This document shows positions 1 through 13,792 of a stretch of DNA of 64,000 nt, in pieces (position 1 is the stretch's first letter; each line of letters starts with the position of its first letter). Origin of the DNA: Liolophura sinensis (Eukaryota; Mollusca; Polyplacophora; Chitonida; Chitonidae); NCBI RefSeq assembly GCF_032854445.1, contig NC_088304.1, forward strand, positions 15,947,704 to 16,011,703, read 5' to 3'. A program made the translations under genes and the position numbers. The notes beneath the pieces were generated by a model. That model did no database searches and was not told where the DNA came from. It saw only the letters and a program-made list of their open reading frames with translations.

Positions 1-150
1 AGCGTGCGTGTAATTTGGTACCATTTAGGTGTTTACATGAACACTTAGAATAAAAAGCCTGAGGTATATCGACATGTTTCATCGGTTACGTGTGACCATT
101 TGCCAATTATCACGCTGATATCGCTCCTCTGATATTACTTTATGTTGTAG
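1..150 (+). repeat. Foldback-family repeat arm (cut by window edge)
   Basis: Contains the family marks in order: TTACATGAACACTTAGAATA, GAGGTATATCGACATG, GGTTACGTGTGACCATTTGC and TTATCACGCTGATATCGCT. The left end is outside the window. Confidence 0.7.
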
Positions 151-469
151 TCTTTTTTTTGTTATTACTCCACTATTGCAAACGTTCGTTAGTTGAATTT
201 AGAGTTGTGCCCCTTTCTACGTGAGTTACGGATTTGTGATTGCGTCGATAAATTCCGGCGAGCCAAATTGACAACTCTGACAGAGGAACTATTATAATCT
301 CTCCCAGGAGAAGCAATTTGGTTCATCGGACAGAATTGTCAACAAGAAACGTGGATAACATGAGAAAGAAAACGATGCAAACTTGTGTTTTCCAGCTACA
401 CAAATAAACGATCATATTTAGCGAGTGTGTTGTAATCCGTTCGTATTGTTCTTAAGTCCCTCTTTATTA

Positions 470-725
470 AATGTGATGACAACACAGCATTTTGAGTAAT
501 TCTAAACCAGTGACGTCTAATACCTTGCAATTGTATCCGATGTTTTTTTTAATTAATTCTGCCTAAGCCATGGTGGCAGGAGCTTTGTAAGTTATTACAA
601 AGTAATCACTTACATGAGCAATTAGAATAAAACCCTAAGTGACATAAACAGGCCGGATTTTCCGGTTATATATGTAACCATTTGCCAACTATCATGCTTT
701 CGTCACTGTTGTGGTTTTAGTCTAA
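470..725 (+). repeat. Foldback-family repeat arm
   Basis: A fuller copy: AATGTGATGACAACACAGCA, CCAGTGACGTC, TTCTGCCTAAGCCATGG, TTAGAATAAAACCCTAAG, TGTAACCATTTGCCAACTAT, ending in GGTTTTAGTCT. Confidence 0.75.
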
Positions 726-1353
726 ATGATATAGCCTTTCTATATCAATATTTCTGTCATTGTATTTCCTGGGTAATATCATTTCTAAGATCGCTCGAAA
801 TGCAGATTTACTGATTCACAGATAATAAATTCCTTCAGTATAAATATCAATTAAGAGCCGCGTGCTTTAATCAAATACTATTTCTCATTTGGGCAGACAT
901 CTGCGGATGCATTGTGTTCAGCTAAGCAATAATTTAAATGTCTTCATCCTGTCGGATTTTATTTCGGGCTCTTCTTGGCAAGCCGTTTACGGTTGTTGAT
1001 AATCCGTGAAATAAAATCAACTATACGTATTGGGATTAAAGAAGTCCTCCAGGTATGATATTGAAAAGCTTTGGTACGACATCTGAAAGCTCAAACAATA
1101 GCACACTCCACATCTCTTAGCACTATGGCGTAAGTGGAACTAAGTGGTAAAGTAATTCTAGATTTTTCTAGGCCAGCCAAAGCAGATGTCTGTTGTTTTT
1201 AGCGCTTTACAATTTTCCATTCTGAATACCTATAGAAATTCCTGTTCACAAATTTCTCGTCCACATGATTGCAGCGGAATGTCACACTTATTTAGGATAT
1301 CATAATGGGTCATTGCAGCCCGTGAATATGGAAAGCTCGTATCTGAGATCATA

Positions 1354-1578
1354 CATTTATTTATTTATTTCTTTATTTATTTAGTTGATTGGTGTTTTAC
1401 GCCGTACTCAAGAATATTTCACTTATACGACGGCGGCCAGCATTATGGTGGGTGGAAACCGGGCACGGAGAGGAAGCCAGCATAAGCTGGACTTGAACTC
1501 ACAGTGACCGCATTGGTGAGAGACTCCTGGGTCATTACGCTGCGCTAGCGCGCTAATCGACTCAGCCACGGAGGCGCC
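1354..1578 (-). mobile_element. tRNA-derived SINE, internally deleted
   Basis: Minus-strand copy: the T-rich tail is at the left and the tRNA-like head (CCTCCGTGGCTGAGTCGATT on the minus strand) at the right. The central part (CGGCGGCCAGCATTATGGTG) is present. About 60 bp between the GGGCA and CGGAGAGG segments are missing compared with full copies. Confidence 0.85.
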
Positions 1579-2754
1579 AGATGATGTAACAGTGACAACA
1601 GATGGATTTGGCATTTATTAAGCCGATACCTTCACACGAAAACGAAGCGAAAGGATCGAGTTTCATGTTTGTTACTACTTAAAACTTGAACCTTCCTTTA
1701 AAATTTTTCACCGATCACAACGCAACTAAAATTCAAACGATCCATGTCATTCGTTTAGTTGATTAGCTGATTAGCTGATTTAGTGGATGCTGTAATCATA
1801 AGATCCCCATGAGAATCCAATCATGCAGCATACTCCTTACAGCGCATGCGTCGCTTTCTGCCTTTCGCTTTTAATCTCTATCACCAATAGACGCACGTTT
1901 AGTCTAAGCCTCATCACTTGTGACCTCCAGCGGAACTATTTAATCAACATTCATCAATAAAATTGTTTCAGGAGTTGGTTAACTCATGTTGCAGACACTC
2001 AAAATAATGTGGGCGCACGTGTATAAAGTTTTACTACAGATAAATATTAATCCCCCAGACCCCAGTGACCTCGGCGTTATTCAAGATTTCTGTACCAAAT
2101 TTGCTACTGATGGCAGTGATGTAAATGGGTTTTATTCCATTTTAGTTTTGTGAAAATGTCATGTTGGTTCAGCCTCACTTAGTTTTTTCAAGGTTTGTCC
2201 TATGATTATCGACTTAGAAAGGACCCTTCTTGGATTAAGGCTTTCATGGAAATGTTGACGGTTATATTGAACAAATACTTTTGCCTTTAGTCAGATGAGG
2301 AGTCTCATGAGCGGGCTGAAGAAGAAGGTTGACAGACAAAGAGCTGAGAGGTCATGTGATCAGCCGAACCCGCCCACAGGACGGAAGTTACTTCGAGAAT
2401 TCCCGATGAGAGGTAAATGTATGCACTTTGACTATGTTCAGGTGGTGATTTGAAAATGGGATACTGTATCTTTGAATGTGGCTTCCTTGAAGCTCGCAAT
2501 TTTTGATGCCTAAAACGCGACACTTAACCAGAAGGGCTCACAGTATTATCCTTGAAACTAGTATCTGTAAATTACAAAGGCAACATTTATGTTGTTGCTT
2601 GTTTCTTAATAAAGGCTCTTGCTCTGTACATTTAAATCTCATCTCTCAGGATAGACATACATGCTATGACCTTGTCCTGACGTAAAGTAATCTGTAATCC
2701 TCTGATGATACAATGTGGTAGTCTTTCAGTCGGCTGTTTATGGCGGTGATGTTC

Positions 2755-2895
2755 GGCTCTTGTGCTTGTATAGCCCACAGACTCTGAGGTAAATTGACAA
2801 GAGGCCGAATTTCACCAACTGCATGTAACCGGTTACATGTTATCATTTACCAACTATTACACCATGGTTGCTACTCTGGTTTTAGTCTCTATATG
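2755..2895 (+). repeat. Foldback-family repeat arm, partial
   Basis: Reads CTGAGGTAAATTGACAAGAG, GTTATCATTTACCAACTATT and GTTGCTACTCTGGTTTTAGT, the inner half of the family consensus. Confidence 0.7.
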
Positions 2896-3259
2896 GCTAT
2901 GGTCTTTTTATGCTGCTCCAACAGTTTCGAGTGTAAATTGCCCTCACTTGGATATCACTATATCAACGAATCCTGCATATGACATTTGCATATCTTAGGC
3001 TGTAGCATTTGTTAAAACCTGTATGTACGATTCCAGCCGACGTCACACGCTGTTACTGCAAAGTTAAACTAATGTGTCCAGGTTATTCCATCAAACACCC
3101 TTACTCAAAGTTCCTTAAGTTTTACCTTGAGTATAATTCTGTTGTAAGTAAATATGGACAGACCGTCAAGAAACACCTTGCTTCATGATTGTGTGTAATT
3201 CCGCTCACGCCGGGCCTAAGGGCAGGATATTCACCGTATTGAATTAGATCGTCACGTCG

Positions 3260-3410
3260 GATACATGTTGCAATCAGTTGCAATCAAACACAACTCAGAT
3301 ACATATTTTGTTATCGACATCCCATCCCATCCTATAGCATGGTACGAGTCTTCCGGACATCACCGAAAACTGTTGACTGTTTCTCTTTGCATGATTCAGG
3401 CAAAATTTCG
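3260..3410 (+). repeat. Dispersed repeat, copy 1 (pairs with 12905)
   Basis: Shares GTTGCAATCA, ATATTTTGTTATCGACA, AGCATGGTAC and GAAAACTGTTGACTG-TTTCTCTTTGCATGATT with the stretch at 12905-13065. The 38-bp tandem repeat nearby seems to have grown from a related TGACTGCTTCTCTTCCCGTG segment. Confidence 0.6.
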
Positions 3411-3561
3411 TATTTTATATAATTTCTGATTTTTTGGTGGTTTGTGTTAAACGCTGTTTTGGGAATTGGCCTTGCGTTTATTAACCTGGAGCATCCATTT
3501 TGTTATACGAAGGTCTGCATCGCCACATAGATTCCATCATCGTTGAAAATTGCTGACTGCT

Positions 3562-3789
3562 TCTCTTCCCGTGAATCCTTCCTAATTTTGTATATATTTT
3601 CTCTTCCTGTGAATCCTTCCTAATTTTGTATGTATTTTCTCTTCCCGTGAATCCTTCCTAATTTTGTATATATTTTCTCTTCCAGTGAATCCTTCCTAAT
3701 TTTGTACATATTTTCTCTTCCCGTGAATCCTTCCTAATTTTGTATCTATTTTTTCTTCCTGTGAATCCATCCTAATTTTGTATATATTT
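3562..3789. repeat. 38-bp tandem repeat, six copies
   Basis: Unit TCTCTTCCCGTGAATCCTTC followed by CTAATTTTGTATATATTT. Unit starts fall at 3563, 3601, 3639, 3677, 3715 and 3753, and the last copy is the most changed. Confidence 0.93.
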
Positions 3790-4503
3790 TTTTCAGTTCT
3801 TTCATTTTTAGGTGGTTTGTGTTAAACGTTAGTTATCACAATTTGATCTTACAATTAATGGACCGGGACGTCCATTTTGGTAAACGGCTGGTACACGAAT
3901 GTCTATCTCGACGCTTAGATTGCGTTTCAGTATTCTGTTGCATGGCCTGAAATTCCTGGTTGTTTCAGATGGTTGCATGGCCCACAAATCCGGCCTAGGA
4001 TTCAGTACTCTGGCTACCTACCTTAGGCATCTCTTAATGAGTGTTCCTCGGAATAAATGATGATTACCGTGAAGAAACCGTTCTATCTCGTGAATAAATA
4101 AAGCCTTCGGCTCATAAATCTATGTCATGTCGATTACTATCTTGTTCTCTTTAATGAAGTTACAGTAACCTAATTATTACATAATGGTTCTATTAAATCG
4201 CTTTGATGTTGACTTCATCCATCAACACCCGTGCATCAAAATAATTACGACAGACAATGAAGTTACATCTCATCTAGTTACGCTAATCTTTATGCAAGCA
4301 TATGCAATACATCTCGGAGCGTAATATTTTATGATAGCTCTATACATTGCTATCGATAAAATTATAAATTAAACTAAAAGTATAATGGATTAATGCCTGT
4401 CTGAGTTTAGTTTTGTAACTACCGTTTGAGATGGTTCAGTCATTCAGCAGTAGTTTCTCCTGCGCTCTGTCACGTGATCCAAAGGAGGGCGAGCCGTGAA
4501 TAA

Positions 4504-4766
4504 TTTATTTATTTATTTATTTGAATGGTGTTTTACGCCGTATTCAAGAATATTTCCCTTATACGACGGCGGCCAGCATTGTGCTGGGTGGAAACCGGGC
4601 ACAGCCCGAGAGAAACCCACAACCATCCGCAGACATTCCCACGTACAGCCGGAGAGGAAGCCAGCATGAGCTGGACTTGAAATCACAGCGACCGCATTGG
4701 TCAGGGGCTCCTGGATCATTAAGCTGCACTAGCGCGCTAACCAACTGAGCTACGGAGGTCCCCGAA
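4504..4766 (-). mobile_element. Full-length tRNA-derived SINE with target-site duplication
   Basis: (ATTT)n tail at the left, conserved GTTTTACGCCGTATTCAAGA region, central domain, and tRNA-like head at the right (CTCCGTAGCTCAGTTGGTTA on minus). It is flanked by a perfect 10-bp duplication, CCGTGAATAA, at 4494-4503 and 4767-4776, which shows retroposition. Confidence 0.92.
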
Positions 4767-4789
4767 CCGTGAATAAAGCCTACAGCTCA

Positions 4790-5145
4790 TTATCACGCTG
4801 TCGCAGGACAACATTACTGTAACTATAGAGCAGATCATGAGTTCGTAGCACGACAAAGTTACTGCAACGTTTTGGCACTATTATCTGTCGGTGGCATGAC
4901 AACGTTACTGTAACTTTAGTGAGACTACATTAGCTCATTGTCAGTCCGTAACATAACATTACTGTAACTTGTGTGCTAGTACAGCGGCTCATCAATCTAC
5001 AGCACGACAGCGTTACTATCATATTTGTGACACTACATTATCTCATTGTCAGTTCGTAGCACAACAATATTACTATAACTTTTGTGCTTGTTCAACGGCT
5101 CATCAAACCACACCACGGCAACGTTACTATAACTTTTGTGGCAAT
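4790..5145. repeat. Degenerate tandem repeat, units ~45-58 bp
   Basis: The core ACAACGTTACTGTAACTTTTGTG recurs about seven times in altered form, split here as ACAACGTTACTG and TAACTTTTGTG. Between cores, CATTATCTCATTGTCAGTTC and CAACGGCTCATCAA recur. Spacing is irregular. Confidence 0.7.
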
Positions 5146-5512
5146 ACCGGCTTTTCGTCGTCTATTCTTATAGGAACGCCTTTGTATGTGATAAAAGAAG
5201 TGCTGAAATGAATTAACGTCGTTCTTAAAAATTTTAAATACGACGTCGGCATCATGCCGAAGACACCAGACAGGACACCACACTCAGTCACATCATATCG
5301 ACCCTTTTTAAAGTATTTGGTATGACCCGACCCGTGTTTGATCCCTGGTCTTCTGACTTCGAGGCGTACTGCTCTTATTATTAAGCCGCCGAAGAGGTTT
5401 AGGAGATCTGTTGAAAGGTTGACAAGTCCATGTGCTGTTTTCAGAGATTGGTATTTAATTATACCTTTTTGAAAAAATATATCTCGTCATATAGCCAAAA
5501 ATCAAGTTGTTT

Positions 5513-5641
5513 ATATTTATTTATTTCATTGGTGTTTTACGTCGTTTTCAAGAATATTTCACTTATACGACGGCAGCCACTATTATGGTGGGAAACAACC
5601 GGGCAAAGCCCCCGGGGAAACCCACGACCATCCGCAGGTTA
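5513..5641 (-). mobile_element. Truncated SINE (tail half)
   Basis: Tail, GTTTTACGTCGTTTTCAAGA segment and the ACCCACGACCATCCGCAGGTT segment are present. The tRNA-like head is missing, as expected for 5' truncation of a minus-strand insertion. Confidence 0.8.
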
Positions 5642-8600
5642 AACTGCTTATATACTAACCTTACATATGTGACGTACTAGCTATGAGTACACTCGGACGT
5701 TTCCTAGAATCGTACGCCATTTTCAGCTATGGTGATACTTCAGTAGGGTTAGTCCGTTATGGTTCATCATGATCGACCAACTTTGTTTGATCTCAACGAA
5801 CGACTCCATAACTTATCGATTTCGTCTTCAATTAACATTTAATGTAAAAATAATCATGGTTTAAGTAGTCTACGAACGTTAATCAATTAAACTCCGTGCT
5901 ATTCTCCAAAGAACCGAAGCGATATGAAAGACTGTAAATATTTCCCATGATTGAAAGACTGATTAACGGGCTTCGCCGAAAACAATAGAAGGCATGTCAA
6001 AAAGCTCTGTGCAACGATATCACAGTTCTTTTTTGTCGCACAACGCTAACTCCATGATTATTTTGATAAAATGCCAGCAAGGAAATATTTTTTGAATCTG
6101 CAACGAGCTAATGATAGGCTTGTTCTTGCAGCATGCATCTTGTTGTCAAATAATATATGGTACTTCAGAGGTAGACGCAGGTAAAGGTTCTACAATGAGA
6201 ACTAAGAATGATGATGGGTTACCTAAAAAGATTGCCAAAAAAAAAAAACGCTTGTACAGATTAAGGCTCTAAAATGAAATTTTAACATCACGTTTGGCCT
6301 TTGTTGAAGTCGAAGAGGGAAAAAGCTTAAGATCTATTTCAAATGCTTGTTTTCAACTTGTTTTCATACTGGTATAATGCCAGCGTTTCCCTCGGCCGTG
6401 CACCTTATTTCTTCACAAGAAATAGGGAAAATAAAACCTACACCTTGTTTCTTCACAAGAAATAGGAAAAAGAAATCAGACAGGGTTTTTTTTACCTGAA
6501 CTGTTTGTATTTAACATCGTATGTTTATTTGAAGTTCATTTTAGCATCCTGCATTGCTTCTAATATCGACACAAGTAAACGTTGAAATATCCCTAAGATA
6601 AGATATCTCAACAATGATAGTTATTGGCTTTTGGCTTCGTAAGAGACACGTCAAAGAGTCCTGCGAGGAGCACCTGACACCTCCGCCTAGGCTATATGAC
6701 CGTTGGAGCACTTGTTCGGCGTTTCTCGTTTATCCATTGATCTCTGCTATACCCTTACAGTGTGACGGTGTATGGTTACAGTTCTTCGTGATGGGCCCAC
6801 GGTGACAGTCGTTTCGTAAAGATGATTTGCGTATGCATACCGCGAGATGCCTCAATAGTACACTAACGATCCGGCCCAAACCATTATCTACATCCATTAT
6901 CACATCAAGCGATGATTGTTAGCGACTGAACCCCCAAACCCTGCACAAAGCAAACCAAGGAGATATGTATACCAACTGCAGAAGACCAAGTATGTGTTAG
7001 TATATTTTGTATCGCACGGCTGGATTTTCAGTTGGACTGCCTGGCTGACTGCCTGATTGATTGACAGTTGGATTGATTGATATACAGGAGAATGTATAAA
7101 CTCTTCGATTCTGCTGGTTACGTGGTCCCTTATTATGTAGATTTCACTCATGAAATAAAGAAAGTTTACAATAAGGGAGAAGAAAACTTTAAACAATGTC
7201 ACTATAGGCTGAAAAGAGCACATTCTTTTCTATCTGGTGGTCTCCCACAGCGGATTTTGGCGCTGACTTTATTTATAATTTATCAACTTGAGGGTACATA
7301 TTAGAATTTTTATGGCATGCACCTGCGAGGAAATGCATACTGTTTTCAATGGTATTTGTTTCATATTTAAATGTTCTTCTCCTTTAAGCGATATCCTCTA
7401 TTTGATTTAAAGTGGGTGAATGCAGAAATTATGTTTAGCACATTTTTTTCTATCTGGTAGATAGCAGATAGGACTTTTTAGGATTTGAATGAATGATTAT
7501 GGCCTAAATCCACTTCGTTTTCCTATTTAAGCTAACGTTTACTCTGTCATGGCGGATACAGTGGGCTAGCACTGGCCATGCGCAATCTACATTCAAGCCT
7601 GGAGTAAATTGTTTGCATCAGATCGCATATATAAATATTCCGCTAAAATAACGGTTACTTGATGACGAACCAATAATAACTGGAACACGACTGAGTCAAT
7701 CAAATAAATATTTGCCAATAATAACATGTGTGTATAATGATGTTACGTGTGTTGTTCATGTTATAATACGATTTTCTTAGTTCCTAAAGACAAAAACTGA
7801 GTTACTCTAGTAAGGATTAGATAGAGTAAACAGTGGTCTTCAAATCGAGTGGTATATGATTCTAACAATATTTAAGGCATTCAAACGCGTCACTGTGCAG
7901 TTTCTTCCGTTTGTTTGATTGATGTTTTACGCCTTGTTATATTTCATTTGTCCCATTTCACTTAGATTTGTGGGTAAATGACAAGAACAAGACTCTGGAG
8001 AAAACTGTTGTTTGTCATCAGGCATTTGTGTTTTCTTCTGATGTAAATCCGCAGCCGTGGAAACGAAAGCGTAATCCTCAAAACTTCTCGCCTTCAAGTC
8101 ATCTGGCCGCCTGAAATATTCCCATTCACGTCCTCTGTCAGGTATCACGCTTTCTATATAGTATCACTTTTTCTGTAGAGCATCATGTTTTCTGTACAAT
8201 GTCACCTTTTTCGTAGAGTATCACGTTTTTTGCCACAAACCACTATTTTATGTCAAACATAATGTGTGGTCAAAAGAGGAGAAAACACAAAAATGTTGGT
8301 AAAATCAGATGAAACCGCGAGAAAACTTATTTGCAAATATGTTGTTTAATAATAGGTTTTTCCATTTTTTCTCTCATTAGAAAATGAATCTTAAAAATAT
8401 TTTTGTATGGTTGGTATTTGGGAGCACCTCTTAGTACATATTGTCTTTGCAAAATAATGTTTCAACTAAGATGTCGTGCATGTCTGATAAATTTTTTTGG
8501 AATGTTAATGTTTACAACACCAGCATTTAATCAGTATGATGACAATATTTATAAATATATTAAAAATCCAAATCCAAATCCAGGTTGAACACATTTGTTA

Positions 8601-11569
8601 GCTGAAAAGACCATCTTTTAGGGCAAATATATTTATTAAACATGTGTTACATACTCATTTATAATATTAGTACGCAAAGGCAATATATATCAAGAGGTGG
8701 CCCAAACTACTCACCACATAAAAATGTCAATTGTCTTTAAAGAAAAACAGAACAAAAATGCTGAATAACACTTAATCAGATGCGTTGTAATAACCCGACA
8801 ATTTTCGGCGTGAAGCATGGTTATAGGCACTTTTAGATCACACCTAGATATAAACGGCGGTTGCAGCCACGGTGTGAGGCCCCTTGTCTTCCGTATCTGA
8901 ACGGTACGGTTTCACGCATGCGTCACACCACAGAAAACAACGCTGGTATCAATGGGAATCAGTAGTCATATAACACACCCAATTATGACCGCTATGCTCG
9001 CGGGAGCTGCAATAAAAACCGTGATCGCCAGAAAATCTGTATAAAAAATATCTGCCAGATATAAAATTGAGGAGAGAGGAATCGTCGAGAGACACATGTG
9101 GTTCTGTGGCCTACACATTGTACGTGCTCTCACACCTTATTCACTGCGTCGCTTGTGATCTGCCCAATTGGGGACCGTCATTGAAATACGTTATGCATGG
9201 ACTCACTCACAGGCTATTTAATACGGCCTCATCACGTCATTGCCAGCGGTAGGCTATTTGGTGATTTGTCTCAGAGCGGGAGATACCACGATCCTCAGCA
9301 CAGAAACTTTGTTCTCGTGCTAATGACGGTCTGAACGAAAGCCCGAGCCACTAAGTAGGCCCAAGCGGCCAGAGATGCCGAACTACAGTACAATCGTCCG
9401 AGAACCTTTTAATAGATGGTCGAAGTTATAAGTAACTACCATAGAAAAAAATATATTTAAACTGACCAGCATGGGATGAAAATGTATATCAAGACATGAA
9501 ACGAAAATGACTCTGTATTTCTATTAATTAAATCTGAGGTAATATTCCACAATGGTGTAGTACTCGTTATTCGAACAAACCATTCAATAAATTTTCTGAT
9601 TTTACTCTCGGTACTGAGAGCAGTTAGTGATGAATTCTACAGTTCGTTATGAATTCAAAAATGAATAGGTTCAAAGCACAAAATTCTCACTAGCCGGATC
9701 CGAACTTACGACAACATTCGAGTAATGAGAAAATCTCCAAGTTGCCTTGGACCGTATATACTCACCATTAGTCATGCATTCATACCGATAACATAAATAC
9801 AAAACGTCGGAAGATTCTGTCCATCTGCACGTACTTTAGCCTGATCCAATTTACCGTGAAGTTCTAGGAATAAGCAATGCGTTTCGTTTATTCAACACAC
9901 TCTGGACATCTGATATAGGGTTTAAAGTCTTCTAAGCAGCGGGTGGAACAGGCCTAATATCGCTAGACGATCCAGAGAAATGCGTCTGTGTTAATAAAAA
10001 ATTCACATCGTCTCAGGAACAATTAAATATTGGTATCTAGACAGCCGCCGATTAATAAAGGCAAGTACATGTGTGAGGAATAAAACGAATGGAGGCCATA
10101 GTGTACATCGCAGGAAAGTTCAACAGTTCTCTGTAGAGAACAGCAAAATACCAGCTTGGACACCTGGATATTCCTCTATAGTCAGCCATATTCTATGTAT
10201 CAGACAAATACTGAGTACCAAGCGAAAGTTTAGTTTCCGGTAAGTTTTGGACGGTAGTAGTTTCATGACGATCAGCAGTGCCGTCTCGTGTGCGGTCTCG
10301 TTAGTCAGGTATACGACGAATGGGATTCCATTTTCATTACGAAGGTGTGAATGCATGACACATCATTTAGCTACCCCATTATCTACTCCTTACCCCACTC
10401 CCACACTGCGATTCGCGGTGGGTGATATCTGAACAAGAAGCTCGGGTTTCCGCAGACGGACAAGTCTGATTTGCTGGAGCCTGCTCCGTGTGACGAGACC
10501 GCACAGCAGCGGGGGCACCTGAGGAACGCCAAAAAGCCGGATCTGGTACAGTCTCGGACCACGCGACACGTTAACTACAGACAGCGGGGTGTCATTAATA
10601 CCGAATGATGATCGATTGTCTTATTATGGAATATCTACCGATAATCGTGCTCTGACTTGTTATTGGTTAATGTCATAACTGGACGATACCTCGACCGTGG
10701 GAAGGCGTGGGTCGACTTTTATCATCAAATCTGTGTTCAGGCTCAAAGCCATATGCGGTGCGTTCATGGCCAACACGTTCCTGCTTTTGTAAAGGAGAAT
10801 TTACTTCACGTGGAACCGATCAAAGGGCTTAGGTTCAAAGGTAGGTGTGGCTTTACATTCTTAAGTGGTTCAAAACGAAAAAGTTACATTTCAAAGTTTT
10901 CACATTTCTGTTCCCGTATTTGTATGCAAACTTATTATCATTTCAGTGCGCATAAAAATCGATTACCATGAACGTCTGTATGTGTTTTCATACACCACAC
11001 TCACGGAAGTAATCCACTGTGTTGCTTGATATATTTAGGAGTTTATTATCAAGAAAAGCTTAAATTTCGAGATGTCAGAATCAACTTTAATTTTACAAGC
11101 ATTGATCTGTTCTTAATTTCCCATATGTAGTTTAAAACTAAAGATATCTCTTTTCTTATTTGACTCAATTATGTTTGATTTAAACCAGTTTGCCTATGGC
11201 ATGAAAATATCCCCAAGATGTCAATACATCTATAGTTCTACGATAGCTGTGGCGCTATAGTAAACATTATCCAGACAGCTTATTACAATTCGGATGGAAA
11301 CCACTTTGCCTGTATGAAGTTTTTTTTAGAAAAAGGTGCTTTCGATGGTTAGCAAGTGGACGTGGATATTCAGATTGATGTTGCAAATATATATGTGGTA
11401 TTCTTGAAGTTTTTAAATTATCAACCAGTATTTAATCAAACTTCACTCCTTAGACGGTATCCCCGACACAAGAGGTTTGTCACTACCATATGTGATTCGT
11501 GAATGGTTTAATTGGAACATTTTCCAATATCAACATAAGTGTAATACGATCCCAGTGTATTTTGTGATG
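5642..11569. other. No gene seen
   Basis: Only short frames, none like a known protein. Two neighbouring palindromic units of CACCTTGTTTCTTCACAAGA AATAGG lie at 6401-6428 and 6441-6468. A GTTTTACGCC fragment near 7925 may be a SINE remnant. Confidence 0.6.
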
Positions 11570-11790
11570 ACGGCCCAGCATTTGAGTCATTCTAGAACCG
11601 TGACGTCACATACATCATAGCTGACATGGTTGTATTTTTGTCTATTCTAATTATGGTTTAGCCAAGGTGTTATTGGGAGCATCAGTTGATATTAATTGGG
11701 GATTTACATCATTAGTTTACAGAATAAAACCATAACTTTGGTGAACTGAAAATATGACGGATCTCACCTATTAGGAGTGAACATTTATAA
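11570..11790 (+). repeat. Foldback-family repeat arm, diverged
   Basis: Shares GCATTTGAGTCATTCTAGAA, CCGTGACGTCACAT and a GAATAAAACC segment in the same order as the 470 and 61995 copies. The inner end is lost. Confidence 0.6.
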
Positions 11791-12904
11791 ACTATAACAA
11801 TGTTGTCGTCGCGCTCTCCGCGCTGTAGTCTCGTATATTGCTATTTCGCATCAACGTTAGCTTTTCAACGAGAATCCAGATGTTAACCCTTTTGCAAAAA
11901 TAAAAGTTTTTTGACAGAATAACACAGTACTTTGATAACTGTTTTTTGATGAACAGCGAGTGCAGCGTATAGGTTGTAGAATAAAGCAGAAAGAAATCAA
12001 GTAAACATCTCATGATTGAAAATTGATGTTCCTAAAAGCTTAAATATCATTCGATTGTACATATCATGTTAATTACAGTCAAGACGTTCTTTTTATTTCT
12101 CTCTAATGTAAGTTATTCAATCTCACGTGTTATTCAACGTTATTGCTTAGAAGTACATCTGAGTACGTATAGGCTTTGCGCTGCACTGTTATATCAGTGG
12201 GTACTTTGTTTAATGTGCAATCAGGACATCTGCCCGCACGTAAAAGGTAAATACATGGTGCTAGACTCAATCAATGCGTGCATCAATAGCACAGGTAATC
12301 GATTAACCAGGCATAAGTCACTAGAATCGGGTAGAATAAACGGCTGTACAAAACCCCAACTGTTCTCTGATAATGACTCGGGCACAGGAGATAAAATGCT
12401 CTCTGAAGTACCCCAAATGGATCTTGACTGTCCACGAATCAATTGCGTATCAACACAGAATCATTAGGGCGTATAGAGTGGCGGTCATCCTATGTGTGAT
12501 TATGGAATCATAGGGTGGTCGTACTTATTAGCTTCTTGGTTAAATTGTAAACCCTCACACGCTAATGGTGGATAAGCTTGGATGCCACAAATCTGCCATT
12601 ATTAAAAACAATTGTGCATAGTTACTTATTGTTCATGTGAATAGCTTAGCGACACGTGGGGCATTTCTTTCAGTCTTTCAAGTTAAAACCGAAACTCTTT
12701 TGTGCTTGCTCCCTCCAAAGATACCTGTTTTGAATTTGATTTACTTGATCACGTCCGGACAGTGAATTGCTTTCGTGATAAAAGACGTTGCATTTTAAAT
12801 GTAACTGGTAAGGGTTGCACTTTCAGTCCATAACTGAGCTAGATTTTCTACAGAAGATCGATCAGAACATTGTCACGGCCTGTGCCTTTAGATCGCCACG
12901 TTGG

Positions 12905-13065
12905 ATGTATGGACAGTTGCAATCAAAGCTCATATTTTGTTATCGACAACTGATATTTCAGCATGGTACACGATTTGAATCCTACTTCCCCTCAGTCGCC
13001 TAGAACATACCTTGCGTCTTTCCAGCATCATTGAAAACTGTTCACTGCTTCTCTTTGCATGATTT
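12905..13065 (+). repeat. Dispersed repeat, copy 2 (pairs with 3260)
   Basis: Reads AGTTGCAATCAAAGC, ATATTTTGTTATCGACAACT, AGCATGGTACACG and GAAAACTGTTCACTGCTTCT CTTTGCATGATT, matching the 3260 copy in order. Confidence 0.6.
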
Positions 13066-13792
13066 CGTCGTATTTTCTTACTTTATATACGTTCTCAGTT
13101 GTAGGGGAATGTTGGGTACTCATAAACTGTGTCTTGTTTTTGGCTTACTGCAAGGAGAATGTCTTCAAAAGAGAGGCCCGCCGAAGTTGACCTCACTCCA
13201 CCCCTCATCAAAAAATAAAATAAAGAGATTTTGTCACTCTTTTAGACAAGAGACGTTTCTCTTCATTGCGTTTTTCATCTTTATATTAGTCGAGATATTC
13301 AAGTTGTAAGCCCGTGTATTTGATATACAGAGGGACAAGAGAATCGACTGGTCGATAGCTAGCGCAAGCCTCGACTACGCGAGGGTTGTTTCTGTAACCA
13401 GTCTAAGTGCTCGGTCCACAATCAGTCGTGTTATTCTGGGAGCGAAGGCGTGGCACCGGAAGTTGAAAATCGATTCTGCGCGGTGGTTTTCAGCTCGCGG
13501 TTAGCTCTCCAGCATCACTGTATTATTTAAGAGCGTTTCATTTTCGGAATAATCTGCGTGTGAACAGTGACTGGTTACAAATTCCCAGGCAAAGTGTCGA
13601 AGCCGTGCAGAGCTCTCCTTTACTAATAAGGCCTCTCGATTCTGAGGTATAATGGACTGCTTGTCCACGCATGCGCAGTCAACGGAGATTTTTTTTTCTG
13701 TAGTCCCACTTCTAGTTTAATGCCGTTATCGATTCGAGTAACCAAATTATGCAGTTAGTTGTTTGTTACATTGATTTCACCTTGGATGTGTC

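Noticed and set aside
12066-12467. 133-codon plus-strand frame
   Set aside because: It has no recognisable domain and low-complexity hydrophobic start, and I could not link it to splice partners. It is likely chance.
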